DNA of 64,000 nucleotides, taken from the NCBI RefSeq assembly GCF_003952425.1, contig NZ_CP034449.1, forward strand, positions 1,054,001-1,118,000. Direction: 5' to 3'. The notes under the pieces are model-generated. The model searched no databases and was not told the origin of the DNA. It saw nothing but the letters and a program-made list of their open reading frames with translations. The position numbers were made by a program, and so were the translations under genes. Position 1 is the stretch's first letter. Each line of letters opens with the position of its first letter. Below are positions 9,146 through 18,148 of the stretch, in pieces. This stretch comes from Mesorhizobium sp. M2A.F.Ca.ET.046.03.2.1 (GTDB lineage: Bacteria > Pseudomonadota > Alphaproteobacteria > Rhizobiales > Rhizobiaceae).

Positions 9146-9877
9146 ATGAGACGTTCCTTTGGCCTTCCCCCGCAGATCAGTCGCACGGCCCAGGTTGCCG
9201 ACTGGTTTGCGCGAGAAATACGTGCCGGTCACTTGACCAGCGGCGAAAAACTGCCGACGGAGCAGGAGCTTATCGCGCAATTCGGCGTCAGCCGCACGGT
9301 AATCCGGGAAGCCATGGCCTCGCTGCGCTCGGAAGGGCTTGTTGTCAGCCGCCAGGGGGCGGGCGTGTTCGTCGCGGATCATCAGGCCGCCACCACCTTC
9401 CGCATCATCTCCGACGAGCTCACCTCGCTGACCGAAGTCCAGAACGTGCTGCAGCTTCGGCTTGCGGTGGAGCAGGAAGCCGCCGGCATCGCCGCCGAGA
9501 AACGCAGTGACGACGACCTTGCCCGCATGCGCAACTGCCTCGATGCTATCGACGCTTCGATCGCGGCCGGCGAGAGCGCCATCGAGCCGGATTTCGCCTT
9601 CCACCGGGCGATCGCATCCGCAACCGGCAACCCCTATTTCGAACGCTTCATGCATTTCCTCGGACCCGTCATCATTCCGCGCCAGCTGATGCGCCCGCGC
9701 GACGAAACGCCTGAGCAGCGGCGGCTGTATCTGGAGCAGGTCCAGACGGAGCACCGCCGCATCTACCAGGCGATCGAGCGGCAGAATGTCGAAGCCGCCC
9801 GCTTCACCTTGCGCGAGCATCTGGAAGCTGGCCGCGAGCGCTATCGCCGCATGGTCGACGGTCCGGCAAGGCGGTAA
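9146..9877 (+). CDS. FadR-subfamily GntR transcriptional regulator
   Basis: The N-terminal winged helix (about residues 11-80) includes LPTEQELIAQFGVSRTVIREA and the wing RQGAGVFV. An all-helical FCD ligand domain follows, with the metal/ligand residues DFAFHRAI and a distal EHRRIYQAI. The start is set at MRRSFG (9146); an ATG 14 codons earlier (9104) would add a tail without family support, and neither has a strong ribosome site. It lies between udh and kdgD and is the obvious candidate for controlling the sugar-acid region, probably as a repressor released by a sugar acid. The TTRTATGAYAA dyads are its proposed sites. Confidence 0.9.
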   Translation: MRRSFGLPPQISRTAQVADWFAREIRAGHLTSGEKLPTEQELIAQFGVSRTVIREAMASLRSEGLVVSRQGAGVFVADHQAATTFRIISDELTSLTEVQNVLQLRLAVEQEAAGIAAEKRSDDDLARMRNCLDAIDASIAAGESAIEPDFAFHRAIASATGNPYFERFMHFLGPVIIPRQLMRPRDETPEQRRLYLEQVQTEHRRIYQAIERQNVEAARFTLREHLEAGRERYRRMVDGPARR

Positions 9878-9894
9878 CACAGGATCCATGGGAC

Positions 9895-10845
9895 CTAAGC
9901 CATCTCGGCCACCGGCATCTTGCAGACCTGCATAAGGGCGGCGAGCTGGCGTTCCTCATCCGCTGTCAGGTCGAGCAGCGGCGAGCGGACCGGTCCGCAG
10001 TCGATGCCGGCAATGCGCGCGCCCGCCTTGACGATCGACACGGCATAACCGGCGCGCCGGTTGCGGATGGCGAGATAGGGCAGAAAGAACGAGCGGATGA
10101 GATCGTCGACCTCGGCCTTGTGGCCTGCCCGCAAGGCGTTGAAGAAACGCAGCGCGACCTCGGGCGCGAAATTGTAGATGGCCGAGGAATAGGTTGTCAT
10201 GCCGATCGCCGCCGCCGCGCTGGCATGGACCTCGGCCGTCGGCATGCCGCCGATAAAGACCAGCCGGTCGCCCATGCGATAGCGCGTGGCGGTGAGCAGC
10301 TCGATGTCGCCGAAGCCGTCCTTGAAGCCGATCAAGTTAGGGCAATCCTGCGCCACGCGCTCGAGCGTCTCGGGCGTCAGAATGGCATTGTCGCGGTTGT
10401 AGGCGATCACGCCGATGCCGACCGCGCGGCAGATGGCGGTGAGATGGCGGCGCAGGCCCTCCTGCTCGGACTTGACCAGATAAGGCGGCAGCACCAGCAG
10501 GCCATCGGCGCCATTGGCCTCGGCCGCCTTGGCGAACTCCACCGCCATATGCGTGCCATAGCCGACGCCGGCGAGCAGCGGCAGGGTCTTGGGCACTGCG
10601 TGCGAGGCCGAGCGCACGACGCGTTTGTACTCCTCGAGCGTCAGCGAAAAGAACTCGCCGGTGCCGCCGGCGGCAAAAAGCCCGCTCGCTCCGGCGGCGC
10701 CCTGAGCGGCGACATGGGCGCGATAGCCGTCTTCGTTGAAGGCGCCGTTCCGGTCGAAGAACGTCAGCGGAAAGGACAGCAGTCCGCGGCCAAGGGATTT
10801 CATCAGTTCGGTCGGAGAGAAGGTCAAAGGGTGTGCTCCATGCAA
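9895..10845 (-). CDS. kdgD: 5-dehydro-4-deoxyglucarate dehydratase
   Basis: This member of the DHDPS/NAL class-I aldolase family has GGTGEFFS (60-67), the catalytic Tyr in IAYNRDN (Y149) and the Schiff-base lysine in LIGFKDGFGD (K175). GGTGEFFS with FKDG is characteristic of KdgD, which dehydrates and decarboxylates 5-keto-4-deoxyglucarate to alpha-ketoglutarate semialdehyde. Three starts are possible: TTG at 10845, TTG at 10827 preceded by GGAG at good spacing, and ATG at 10803. The 10827 start best fits family length. It follows the second sugar ABC system on the same strand with a gap of about 60 bp and could be co-transcribed. Confidence 0.92.
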   Translation of the reverse strand: MHGAHPLTFSPTELMKSLGRGLLSFPLTFFDRNGAFNEDGYRAHVAAQGAAGASGLFAAGGTGEFFSLTLEEYKRVVRSASHAVPKTLPLLAGVGYGTHMAVEFAKAAEANGADGLLVLPPYLVKSEQEGLRRHLTAICRAVGIGVIAYNRDNAILTPETLERVAQDCPNLIGFKDGFGDIELLTATRYRMGDRLVFIGGMPTAEVHASAAAAIGMTTYSSAIYNFAPEVALRFFNALRAGHKAEVDDLIRSFFLPYLAIRNRRAGYAVSIVKAGARIAGIDCGPVRSPLLDLTADEERQLAALMQVCKMPVAEMA

Positions 10846-10903
10846 GGGCCGGCGGATGGGTGTCGAGCCGGCTGGGATTGTTCTGGCGGTGACTATCGCG
10901 GCT

Positions 10904-11731
10904 TCATGCGGGGCCGGGCCGCACTTGCGCCGCGGCGGCGTCGATCGCCTTGCGGCCGAGGCCCGACTTGACGATACGGATCAACTCCTCCTCGCTGGTA
11001 TCGGCTGTCGAGGCGTCGAGCGCGATCTCGCCCGAATGCAGGAAGTTGATGCGGTCGCAGACCTCGAAAATCTGGTTGTAGTTGTGCACGATCAGGATCA
11101 CCGAGACCTGGCGCTGCTGGCGCAGGTTCTGGATGAGACCCAGCACATGCGCGCTCTCGCGCACGCCGAGCGCGGCCAGCGGCTCGTCGAGAACCAGGAT
11201 TTTGGGCGACGAATAGATCGAGCGGGCCACCGCGATGCACTGGCGCTGGCCGCCGGACAGAAGGTCGACGGTGCTGTTGACCGAGGGGATCGAGATGCCC
11301 AGCGTGTCGAGATAGAGCCGCGCCTGCTCGCGCATCTTCCTGTTGTCGAGCAGGTTCAGTCCGAGTACGCGCTTGTGGTACTCGCGTCCCAGGAACATGT
11401 TGTGGAAGACGCTGAGGTCACCGATCAGCGCCAGGTCCTGATAGACGGTCTCGATGCCATGCGCGCGGGCGTCGCGTGGCGAGGCGAAACGCATCTCCTT
11501 GCCTTGTGAGACGATCGTGCCGGTATCGGGCTGGTGGAAGCCGGACAGGATCTTGATCAGGGTCGACTTGCCGGCGCCGTTGTCGCCGACCAGGGACAGC
11601 ACTTCGCCCTGGCGCAGCCTGATCGAGACGTCGACCAGCGCGGTGACGGCGCCAAAACTCTTGGAGATGTTGGTCATCTCCAGCACGACAGGCGCATCGG
11701 GCGCCAGCGGCGGAATAGTTTGCGTGTTCAT
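10904..11731 (-). CDS. Sugar ABC transporter ATP-binding protein, single domain (FrcA type)
   Basis: This 275-residue ATPase has one nucleotide-binding domain: Walker A GDNGAGKSTLIKI, signature LSGGQRQC, Walker B ILVLDEPLAALG and the H-loop IVHNYN. Most CUT2 systems use a fused double ATPase, as transporter 1 here does; single-domain versions are known from the rhizobial fructose (Frc) system, where the ATPase works as a homodimer. The start codon overlaps the permease stop by 4 bases (ATGA). It belongs to the minus-strand operon binding protein-permease-ATPase, possibly continuing into kdgD. Confidence 0.92.
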   Translation of the reverse strand: MNTQTIPPLAPDAPVVLEMTNISKSFGAVTALVDVSIRLRQGEVLSLVGDNGAGKSTLIKILSGFHQPDTGTIVSQGKEMRFASPRDARAHGIETVYQDLALIGDLSVFHNMFLGREYHKRVLGLNLLDNRKMREQARLYLDTLGISIPSVNSTVDLLSGGQRQCIAVARSIYSSPKILVLDEPLAALGVRESAHVLGLIQNLRQQRQVSVILIVHNYNQIFEVCDRINFLHSGEIALDASTADTSEEELIRIVKSGLGRKAIDAAAAQVRPGPA

Positions 11732-12801
11732 ACGCGCCTCCGCGTGCGCAGGCGGTCGACCTGGATAGAGAGGATCATGGCGGCGATGATTGCCGCGCCG
11801 AGATAGATGTCGGAGACGGTCGCCTGGGCGCCGATCATGACCAGCCCGTTGTTGAGCGAGGCGACAACGAAGGCGCCGATCAGCGCGCCGATCACGGTGC
11901 CCGAGCCGCCCAGCAGCGACGTGCCGCCGATGACCGCCGCCGCGATCGCCTGCAACGTCAGGAAGGGACTGCCGGCCTGCGGGTCGGCCGAGGTGAATTG
12001 CGCCGTGTTGATGATGCCGGCAAAGGCGGCGCAGCCGCCGGCGATCATGAAATTATAGATCTTCATGCGGTCGGTGCGCACGCCGATCTCGCGCGCGCCG
12101 ATGATGTTGCTTCCGGTCGCAATCGTGTGCAGGCCGAAGGTGGTGCGATTGAGCACCAGGGCCAGCACCAGCACGACCAGCACCGCCCACAGGAAGGGTG
12201 TGAAAGCGGTGACGCCGTGCCAGGACAAAAGCGCATCCGTCGGCTGGTAGAGGCTCTGGCCGAAGATCGCGTTGAAAGGCTGCTCGACCGGCGCCACGAT
12301 CGGCTGGCTGTTGTAGATCGACACCACGATGCCTTGCAGGAAGAACAGTGTTCCGACGGTGGTGATCAGGGACGGCACCTTGAAGCGCACTGTGACGATG
12401 CCGTTGATGGCACCGACGAGGATGCCGATCAGCACACCGATCACCGCACCGACGGCCAAAGGCACCCCGTAGGTCACCGACAGCAGCGCCATGATGTAGG
12501 GCGCGATGGAGAAGATGGCGCTGAGCGACAGGTCGATCTCGCCGGTGATCATCAGCATGACTTCGGCCGTGGCGATCAAGCCCAGCCGGCCGGTGTCGCG
12601 CAGCACCACGCTCATGAACGAGGGCGACAGGAAACCTCCGTCGCTGCCGAGCTGGAAATAGATCACCAGCACGATGGCGACGACGGCGATGCTGGCCTCG
12701 CGGTAGCGCGACAACAGGATGAGCAGCTGCTCCCGCATTGTCCGGGGGACCTTGACGCCAACGGCGTTCTTCTTCGCTGGCTGTATTGCGGTGGGCGGCA
12801 A
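11728..12801 (-). CDS. Sugar ABC transporter permease (CUT2, FrcC-like)
   Basis: This 357-residue BPD_transp_2 permease has an extended N-terminal cytoplasmic tail of about 35 residues, the GEIDLSLSAIFSI motif and the VIGGTSLLGGSGT loop. It is the only permease of transporter 2, so a homodimeric channel is expected, unlike transporter 1. It follows the binding-protein gene after about 125 bp and overlaps the ATPase gene by 4 bases. The substrate is unknown. Confidence 0.92.
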   Translation of the reverse strand: MPPTAIQPAKKNAVGVKVPRTMREQLLILLSRYREASIAVVAIVLVIYFQLGSDGGFLSPSFMSVVLRDTGRLGLIATAEVMLMITGEIDLSLSAIFSIAPYIMALLSVTYGVPLAVGAVIGVLIGILVGAINGIVTVRFKVPSLITTVGTLFFLQGIVVSIYNSQPIVAPVEQPFNAIFGQSLYQPTDALLSWHGVTAFTPFLWAVLVVLVLALVLNRTTFGLHTIATGSNIIGAREIGVRTDRMKIYNFMIAGGCAAFAGIINTAQFTSADPQAGSPFLTLQAIAAAVIGGTSLLGGSGTVIGALIGAFVVASLNNGLVMIGAQATVSDIYLGAAIIAAMILSIQVDRLRTRRRV

Positions 12802-12925
12802 GCTTGTCTTCCTGGTTCGATGCGAGGCAAGTTCATCGGTAGCGGGCTATGCATCCGCGGCCGATGCCGTCGCCGCCCCATCGCGAGATGAGATGGCGAG
12901 GGCGGTGGCAGAGAGCCGTTAGGGC

Positions 12926-13999
12926 TCAGGTCGGCTCGGCATCGCTGCGGCCCTCGAAGCGCGTCTTGCCGACATAGGCGTCGACATTGTCCTTGGTCAC
13001 ATAGGCCTGGCTGGTGTCGCTGTTGGCCGGGCCGACGAGACCGCCGGAGAGCTTGTAGAGATACATCTGCTGCACCGGCAGGAAGCCCTGCAGATAGGCC
13101 TGCTGGTCGGTGGTGAAGTTGACGTCGCCTGACTTGATGAAGTCCAGCGTCTGCGGAAACAGGTCGAAGCCGGCGACCGCGCCGCCGCCCTTCACCAGGC
13201 CGTATTTGTTGGAGATAAAGCCGCAGGCATAGGTGTCCGAACCGCCGGTGCCGAACATGCCGTTCACGTTCTTGTGGCTGAGATAATAGCTCTCGACGCG
13301 CGAGATTTCCGTTGCCGGATCCGGGCCGGTGTTGACGACGTCGTAAGTGACGCCGCTGTTGGAGTCCTTGATCGCCTGGATATAGCCGTCGAGGCGCGGC
13401 TGAGTGTTGAGCGAGCCAGGCACGCCGATCGACAGCATGACGTGGCCGCCTTTGGGGATCAGCTTCAGCCATTTCAGCGCCGAGTTGTAGCCCGACTGAT
13501 AGAGCGGCTGGCCGACATAGGAAAGCCGCTTGTTCGGACTGCCGACAGGCACGTCGGCATTGAAGGCGACCACTGGGATGCCGGCCTGAGCCGCCATTTC
13601 GGTGGCGGCGTCGAAAGCCGTCGGATCGACCAGGCACACCGCGATGCCGTCTGATTTCTGCGCGATCGCCGTCTGCATGGCGCTGACCATTTCGGAGACG
13701 ACGTTCTTCTGCGAACCCGTCCACTGGTAGCTGCAGCCGAAGGCGGCGCAGGCGTCCTGGATGCCATAGACAGTCGGCGTGAAGAACTGGTCCAGCGTCA
13801 CATGGCAGACGAAATGGAATTTGTAGGGCTTCTTCGGCAGGCCAGCCGATGAATCAGCTGCTTTTGCCGCGCTGATGCCCGCCAGTCCGCCGGCAAGGCC
13901 GGCGGCGCCGATGCCGAGCTTGCCGGCCAGCGCGAAGGCGCCGCGCCGGCTCATCGCGGCGTTCCCCAAGTCCATGTGGTTCTTCGTTTCGTCGTTCAC
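12926..13999 (-). CDS. Sugar ABC transporter substrate-binding protein (FrcB-like, Tat-type signal)
   Basis: This 357-residue Peripla_BP_4 protein has a twin-arginine leader: MSRRGAFALAGKLGIG, an alanine/glycine-rich hydrophobic stretch and a likely cut after AAKAA. Tryptophan and aromatic residues typical of sugar stacking are present (SYQWTGSQ, DLFPQTLDF). It is the first gene of the operon 13999-10904 and supplies the single permease. The gap to the divergent aldo/keto reductase gene carries the dyad at 14053-14063. Confidence 0.92.
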   Translation of the reverse strand: MNDETKNHMDLGNAAMSRRGAFALAGKLGIGAAGLAGGLAGISAAKAADSSAGLPKKPYKFHFVCHVTLDQFFTPTVYGIQDACAAFGCSYQWTGSQKNVVSEMVSAMQTAIAQKSDGIAVCLVDPTAFDAATEMAAQAGIPVVAFNADVPVGSPNKRLSYVGQPLYQSGYNSALKWLKLIPKGGHVMLSIGVPGSLNTQPRLDGYIQAIKDSNSGVTYDVVNTGPDPATEISRVESYYLSHKNVNGMFGTGGSDTYACGFISNKYGLVKGGGAVAGFDLFPQTLDFIKSGDVNFTTDQQAYLQGFLPVQQMYLYKLSGGLVGPANSDTSQAYVTKDNVDAYVGKTRFEGRSDAEPT

Positions 14000-14052
14000 C
14001 GCTTCCTCCCTTTTTGCGGGCTTACCCGCTTGTGTGTCATGTGGTTACATTG

Positions 14053-14063
14053 TTATATGATAA
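14053..14063. promoter_or_regulatory. Candidate GntR-family operator, TTATATGATAA
   Basis: This is a perfect dyad with half sites TTAT and ATAA around a central ATG. It lies between the divergent starts of the binding protein (13999) and the aldo/keto reductase (14167). It is the third match to TTRTATGAYAA in the sugar-acid region. An AT-rich stretch around it could hold the promoters. Confidence 0.5.
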
Positions 14064-14166
14064 GTTAGGTGTCAATGGCCTTTCGACGCGGATCGATGGC
14101 GGGCTCTCGGGCGATATCGCCGCGGCAAGCCGGCTCGGACAAAAACAGGGATCAAGGGAAGCAAAG

Positions 14167-15195
14167 ATGGCTGAAATCGAGTTCAGGACTGTTGCGAAGA
14201 ACGGGCTCGAGGTGACGACGATCGGACTCGGCGGCACGGGGCTCGGCAACATGTATCGCGCCGTCGATACAGATGCCGCGGTCAACACCGTGCACGCAGC
14301 CTATGACAGCGGCATCCGTTATTTCGACACCGCCCCTGTCTACGGCTTCGGCGTCAGCGAGACGCGGTTGGGCCTTGCGATCCAATCGCTACCCCGCGCC
14401 GACATCGTCATCTCATCCAAGATCGGCTACGACCTCGTGCCGATCCCGCCCGAGAAGCTGAAGCCTGCGCTGTGGGACCAGCCGGGCTCCTTCCGCGCCG
14501 AGTTCGACTATTCGCGCGATGCCGTGATGCGTTCGCTCGAAGGCACGCTGAAGCGGCTGGGCACCGACTATGTCGACATGGTCTCGATCCACGATCCGGA
14601 CGAGGCAATCCATTTCGGCCCCGGCGAGGACCCCTACGCCAGGAGCCGTTTTCGCGAGGCCATGGACGGCGCCTATCCCGCGCTCGACGAGCTACGGTCG
14701 CAGGGCGTCATCAAGGCGGTCGGCGTTGGCATCAACCAGTGGCAGATGCTGTCTGATTTCGTTGTTGCAGGAGAATTCGACTATTTCCTGCTCGCCGGCC
14801 GCTACACGCTGCTCGAGCAGGAGCCGCTGGCGACTTTGCTGCCGCTCTGCGAGCAGCGCGGCACCAGGATCATCATAGGCGGTCCTTACAATTCGGGCAT
14901 CCTGGCGACGGGGGCGGTCAAGGGCGCGACCTTCAACACCCGGCCGGCGCCCGAACCGGTGCTGGAGCGGGTGCGTCGGATCGAGGCGATCTGCGCCCGC
15001 CATAAGGTTTCGTTGCCGGCGGCGGCGCTGCAGTTCCCACTCGGCCATCCGTTGGTGTCGAGCGTCATTCCCGGCGCCCGGTCGGCGGACGAGCTCAAGC
15101 AGAACCTTGCCTATCTGCGCGAGGACATCCCATCCAGTTTGTGGACCGACCTCAGAGACAGCGGATTGATTGCGCAGGGCGCCCCCCTCCCATGA
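14167..15195 (+). CDS. Aldo/keto reductase, D-threo-aldose (L-fucose) dehydrogenase-like
   Basis: The start at MAEIEFRTVAKNG (14167, preceded by AAGGGAAG) gives 342 residues. The AKR catalytic tetrad is visible: Asp and Tyr in FDTAPVYGFG, Lys in ISSKIGYDLVP and His in VSIHDPD. The C-terminal cofactor loop is SSVIPGARSADEL. The NGLEVTTIGLGGTGLGNMY opening and AQGAPLP ending resemble the subfamily that oxidises D-threo-aldoses such as L-fucose to lactones; pyridoxal 4-dehydrogenase is a close alternative. It is divergent from sugar transporter 2, so it likely acts on the imported sugar. Confidence 0.85.
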   Translation: MAEIEFRTVAKNGLEVTTIGLGGTGLGNMYRAVDTDAAVNTVHAAYDSGIRYFDTAPVYGFGVSETRLGLAIQSLPRADIVISSKIGYDLVPIPPEKLKPALWDQPGSFRAEFDYSRDAVMRSLEGTLKRLGTDYVDMVSIHDPDEAIHFGPGEDPYARSRFREAMDGAYPALDELRSQGVIKAVGVGINQWQMLSDFVVAGEFDYFLLAGRYTLLEQEPLATLLPLCEQRGTRIIIGGPYNSGILATGAVKGATFNTRPAPEPVLERVRRIEAICARHKVSLPAAALQFPLGHPLVSSVIPGARSADELKQNLAYLREDIPSSLWTDLRDSGLIAQGAPLP

Positions 15196-15535
15196 CCGAC
15201 GAGGGTTGATGCGCATTCATCGTCCGGTTGTACATCTCAAATGGAGTGCGGAACCGTCGATTTCCGCCTGCGGATCGAATGACCGCTTTCGGCGGAGGTC
15301 GATGCGGTGCGCATGGGCTTCAATAGGCGCAAAGCTGTCATTTCCTACATCACGGCTTGGCGCCTCTCTTTTGCCAGCAACTGGTAACCTTCAACAATGA
15401 TGGCTTCCCGTTGAGGGCGCGGTAATACCACGCTTAGGCGCGCTAACTTGCGGGCGCTCCCGTTTCGCGCAACTTCCCGGCGCAGTGATGCGCCCTATGG
15501 CTCGCAGCGACGATGGCGTGCCCTTCCAACGCGTT

Positions 15536-15600
15536 AGCCGTCCCGGTTAGACCGGGACGGCTATTGATTTATGATAAAATTGGTTGCGGGACCCGCAACC
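15536..15600. repeat. Two adjacent strong dyads in a 580-bp intergenic stretch
   Basis: The gap 15196-15694 has no supported gene. It contains a perfect 11-bp stem with a 5-base loop (15536-15546 and 15552-15562), then a 9+1+9 palindrome centred at 15591. Neither is followed by a T-run on either strand, so they are not typical rho-independent terminators. They may be transcription ends, protein sites or a small palindromic repeat; no function is assigned. Confidence 0.5.
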
Positions 15601-15778
15601 CCTGAGCAACCGTCCGGTGGAAGATGAGGCACGCGCCTTCCTAGCAGCTATAGACGTTCGCCGCTCTCGCAGCGGCGGCATAACGCCGCTCGCCTCACAC
15701 GAGCCGATGCGGCGCAATGTCCTTGATGATCAGGAGGATGTCGCCGCCGTTCTGCCACTTCCCCCGATAAGCAACGAC

Positions 15779-16036
15779 CTACTGGAAATTGAAATACAGT
15801 GCCGGCGGATACTGCGACCCGTCGGTGGCCGACACATTTGCCTGCGCCGCGGGCTTGACCCCGCCTGTGGCCATGTTGTCCAGCGGCGGCTTGGCCCGCT
15901 CGGCCTTGGCGGCAACTTCCTGCGTCACCGGGACCTTCTTCTGGGCCTCCGCCGTCTGCGACAGGGCAAGCACGACGAACAGCCCTGACATGACGAATTT
16001 CCTGACGGTTTTGCTCTTCTGGCTCTGTGGCCTCAT
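15779..16036 (-). CDS. Small secreted protein of unknown function, possibly truncated by TAG
   Basis: This 85-residue protein starts at 16036 in a 4-base ATGA overlap with the upstream small gene. It has a basic N terminus, a hydrophobic segment ([19 protein letters not shown]) compatible with a signal peptide, then a polar tail. It ends at TAG (15779-15781). The same frame stays open for 27 more codons (VVAYRGKWQNGGDILLIIKD and on) to a TGA at 15695, and that tail looks protein-like. The TAG may be a recent nonsense change. I do not recognise the family. Confidence 0.5.
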   Translation of the reverse strand: MRPQSQKSKTVRKFVMSGLFVVLALSQTAEAQKKVPVTQEVAAKAERAKPPLDNMATGGVKPAAQANVSATDGSQYPPALYFNFQ

Positions 16037-16275
16037 GGCTTGAAACCAGTCGCGTCGAGCACGGCGACTTGGTTGCCGTCGATGTAGAAGCGGATCGCGT
16101 GCGCCTCGTTGTCCATGTCTATGCGCGTCGGTTGCGCGCCCAGCGTCCCCGGGGCGGTCCTGGCATATTTCGAGGGAAAATCCCCAGCCGGTGCGTAGCG
16201 GAAGAGTAAAGCCAATGCGATACATCCGGCGGCGAATACAAGGAAGGTAAGTCTGGAAGAAGTTGTCGACGTCAT
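16033..16275 (-). CDS. Small single-pass membrane protein of unknown function
   Basis: This 80-residue protein has one hydrophobic segment at residues 9-25 ([17 protein letters not shown]) and a periplasmic part ending [18 protein letters not shown]. It overlaps the start of the next small gene by 4 bases, so the two are probably translated together. A hydrophobic anchor plus a short soluble domain would fit an envelope protein, but I do not recognise it. Confidence 0.55.
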   Translation of the reverse strand: MTSTTSSRLTFLVFAAGCIALALLFRYAPAGDFPSKYARTAPGTLGAQPTRIDMDNEAHAIRFYIDGNQVAVLDATGFKP

Positions 16276-16949
16276 CTAGTGGTTCCTTCAGGTTGAAGTG
16301 GCATCTACGGTTCGCTTCTCCAGAAATAGAAACATGACATTTGACGTAACCAAGATCTGTTCAAGAACCTTGTGCCATGACTAGCTAGAAGGCGGCAGCG
16401 GTCGGCGGGCGAAAAAGTGATGGTACTTTCGACTCGCGTACGCGCGACCCGCGCACTCACGCCCAACGAGAATTCCGCACAAGCGATTTCAAGTTTCGGG
16501 TTTCTCTTTACTTAGCGAATCGTTATTTCCGCTGCGAAGAGCCGCGGCTTTTATGCTCGCCGACATCCGCTAGGCACTTTCATCGATGCTAACCTTGGAG
16601 GCCACAGTACATTGTCTAGCATAATCTGGTAGTCGCGATGACGCGGTCACGTCGCCGCATTGTTCAGAAGCAATCGCGATACATTTGCAGGGCAACAAGG
16701 CCGAGAGAGGCCAGTCTTACAATTGATGTGTAGCGCATAGTTGTTCATTTTGGTTAAATGTTACTGTATGATCTGGAACAAATCCACTGCTCCACCTTCT
16801 ATCAGTTCTGAATGATCGATGTCGCTTGAAGATACTTCTTCACTCATATATCGACAGGGCTTAATTATGTCGATGACGGTGCTGCTGTCTTGTGCTATGT
16901 TTTGTTCAGCCTGCTGCAAGAATTGCAGCGGTGGTGCCAGAGGCTGCCG
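16276..16949. other. Non-coding stretch, lower GC than its surroundings
   Basis: This 670-bp gap upstream of the LysR gene is noticeably AT-rich towards its right half (for example 16740-16870) and contains no convincing reading frame. It should contain the promoters of the LysR gene and of the small-gene pair at 16275. No clear insertion-sequence ends were found. Confidence 0.4.
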
Positions 16950-17858
16950 ATGCGTTACCTGAACTCCGCTCACTATATCGATGTGGTGGCCAAGACCGGG
17001 TCAATCCGCGCCGCCGCAGAATTGCTCGCCATAACCTCGACGGCGCTCAACCGGCGTATATTGGCGATGGAGGCCGAACTCGGCGTTGCGATTTTCGAGC
17101 GACTGCCTCACGGCGTGCGATTGTCCAGCGCCGGCGAACTTCTAGTGCAGCACATGCGCAACCAGTTATCCGATATGGAGCACGTGAAATCGCAGATTGC
17201 AGACCTTGCTGGCGCCCGGCGTGGCCATGTGGCGATCGCCTGCAGCCAGGCACTGTTGCCCTACCATTTGCCGATGCAGATCTCACTCTACCGCAAGGAA
17301 CATCCGAATGTGACCTTCGGAGTGCACCTGCGCGACCGGGAGGAGGCCGAGCGTGCCTTGGTCGATCACACGGCCGACATCGCCATCGTCTACGAGCCAA
17401 CCCGGCTGGCTGCTTTCATGACTCTGATGCGGGTGCACCAGCCGGTGCATGCGGTTATGCGGCCCGATCATCCGCTGGCTTCTCATGAGACGGTGCGCTT
17501 GCGCGCTTGCCTCGACTATCCAATCGCGCTTCCCACATCAAGTTACGGCGTGCGCTACCTGCTCGACATCGGGGCGCAATCGTCATCGCTGCAGCTGGAG
17601 CCGGTAATTCAATCGGACAGCTTCGTATTCCTGCGCAACCACGCTATTTCGGAGGATATCATCACCTTCCATTTCCCAATTGGCCTGTCCCACCAGACGA
17701 TGACCGGTGATATGATCTCCCGGCCGCTCGACCCGCGCGACGTGCCCGCTGGCATGCTCTATGTCGGCCAACTCAAGGGCCGCACCCTGCCGGTGGCCGC
17801 TGCCCGTTTCGCCGACCAGCTTTCCGACTCGCTGGCGCAGCAGTATGACGTGTCGTGA
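16950..17858 (+). CDS. LysR-family transcriptional regulator
   Basis: The start at MRYLNSAHYIDVVAKTGS (16950) places the winged helix-turn-helix at the usual position; the in-frame extension upstream has no family character. The DNA-binding part includes SIRAAAELLAITSTALNRRI and GVAIFERLPHGVRLSSAGE, followed by the LysR substrate domain (RRGHVAIACSQALL and on) to 302 residues. It is convergent with the AlaRS-like gene at 18149. Its targets are unknown; no obvious partner operon is divergent from it except the small genes at 16275. Confidence 0.9.
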   Translation: MRYLNSAHYIDVVAKTGSIRAAAELLAITSTALNRRILAMEAELGVAIFERLPHGVRLSSAGELLVQHMRNQLSDMEHVKSQIADLAGARRGHVAIACSQALLPYHLPMQISLYRKEHPNVTFGVHLRDREEAERALVDHTADIAIVYEPTRLAAFMTLMRVHQPVHAVMRPDHPLASHETVRLRACLDYPIALPTSSYGVRYLLDIGAQSSSLQLEPVIQSDSFVFLRNHAISEDIITFHFPIGLSHQTMTGDMISRPLDPRDVPAGMLYVGQLKGRTLPVAAARFADQLSDSLAQQYDVS

Positions 17859-18148
17859 GGCACCTGCCACTCAGCTTGATGACTGGATAAGGCTGTGGGG
17901 GTAAGCGTTGCGGATGTATGCGCACCCGACGGGTGCGCAGCGACACTGTCCGGGCCTTTGTCGGCCCTCGACCTGCATGCCGACGATAGCAAAAGAACGC
18001 CCCCTCAATAGTGGGTCTTACGATGTAGCGGTCTACCGCTACCATCGTTCCCCACATTCGTTTTTGACGCCATTGGGGCTCGGCCCCTCGACAAGGTGGC
18101 CTTGGGGGTCAAAAGGAGATCATCGCACAGCCGCCTCTTTTCAATTTT
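17859..18148. other. Convergent intergenic region with two inverted repeats
   Basis: Between the convergent LysR and AlaRS-like genes there is a 9-bp perfect stem with a 3-base loop (17919-17939) and a longer imperfect inverted repeat at about 18060-18116. The latter has outer arms TTTTTGAC and GTCAAAA and an inner GGGCTCGGCCC, and its T and A tracts would allow termination in both directions. No gene is seen. Confidence 0.45.

Noticed and set aside
14014..14166. Longer N terminus of the aldo/keto reductase
   Set aside because: The extra 51 codons cross the promoter region and the candidate operator; the ATG at 14167 has a ribosome site and matches family length.
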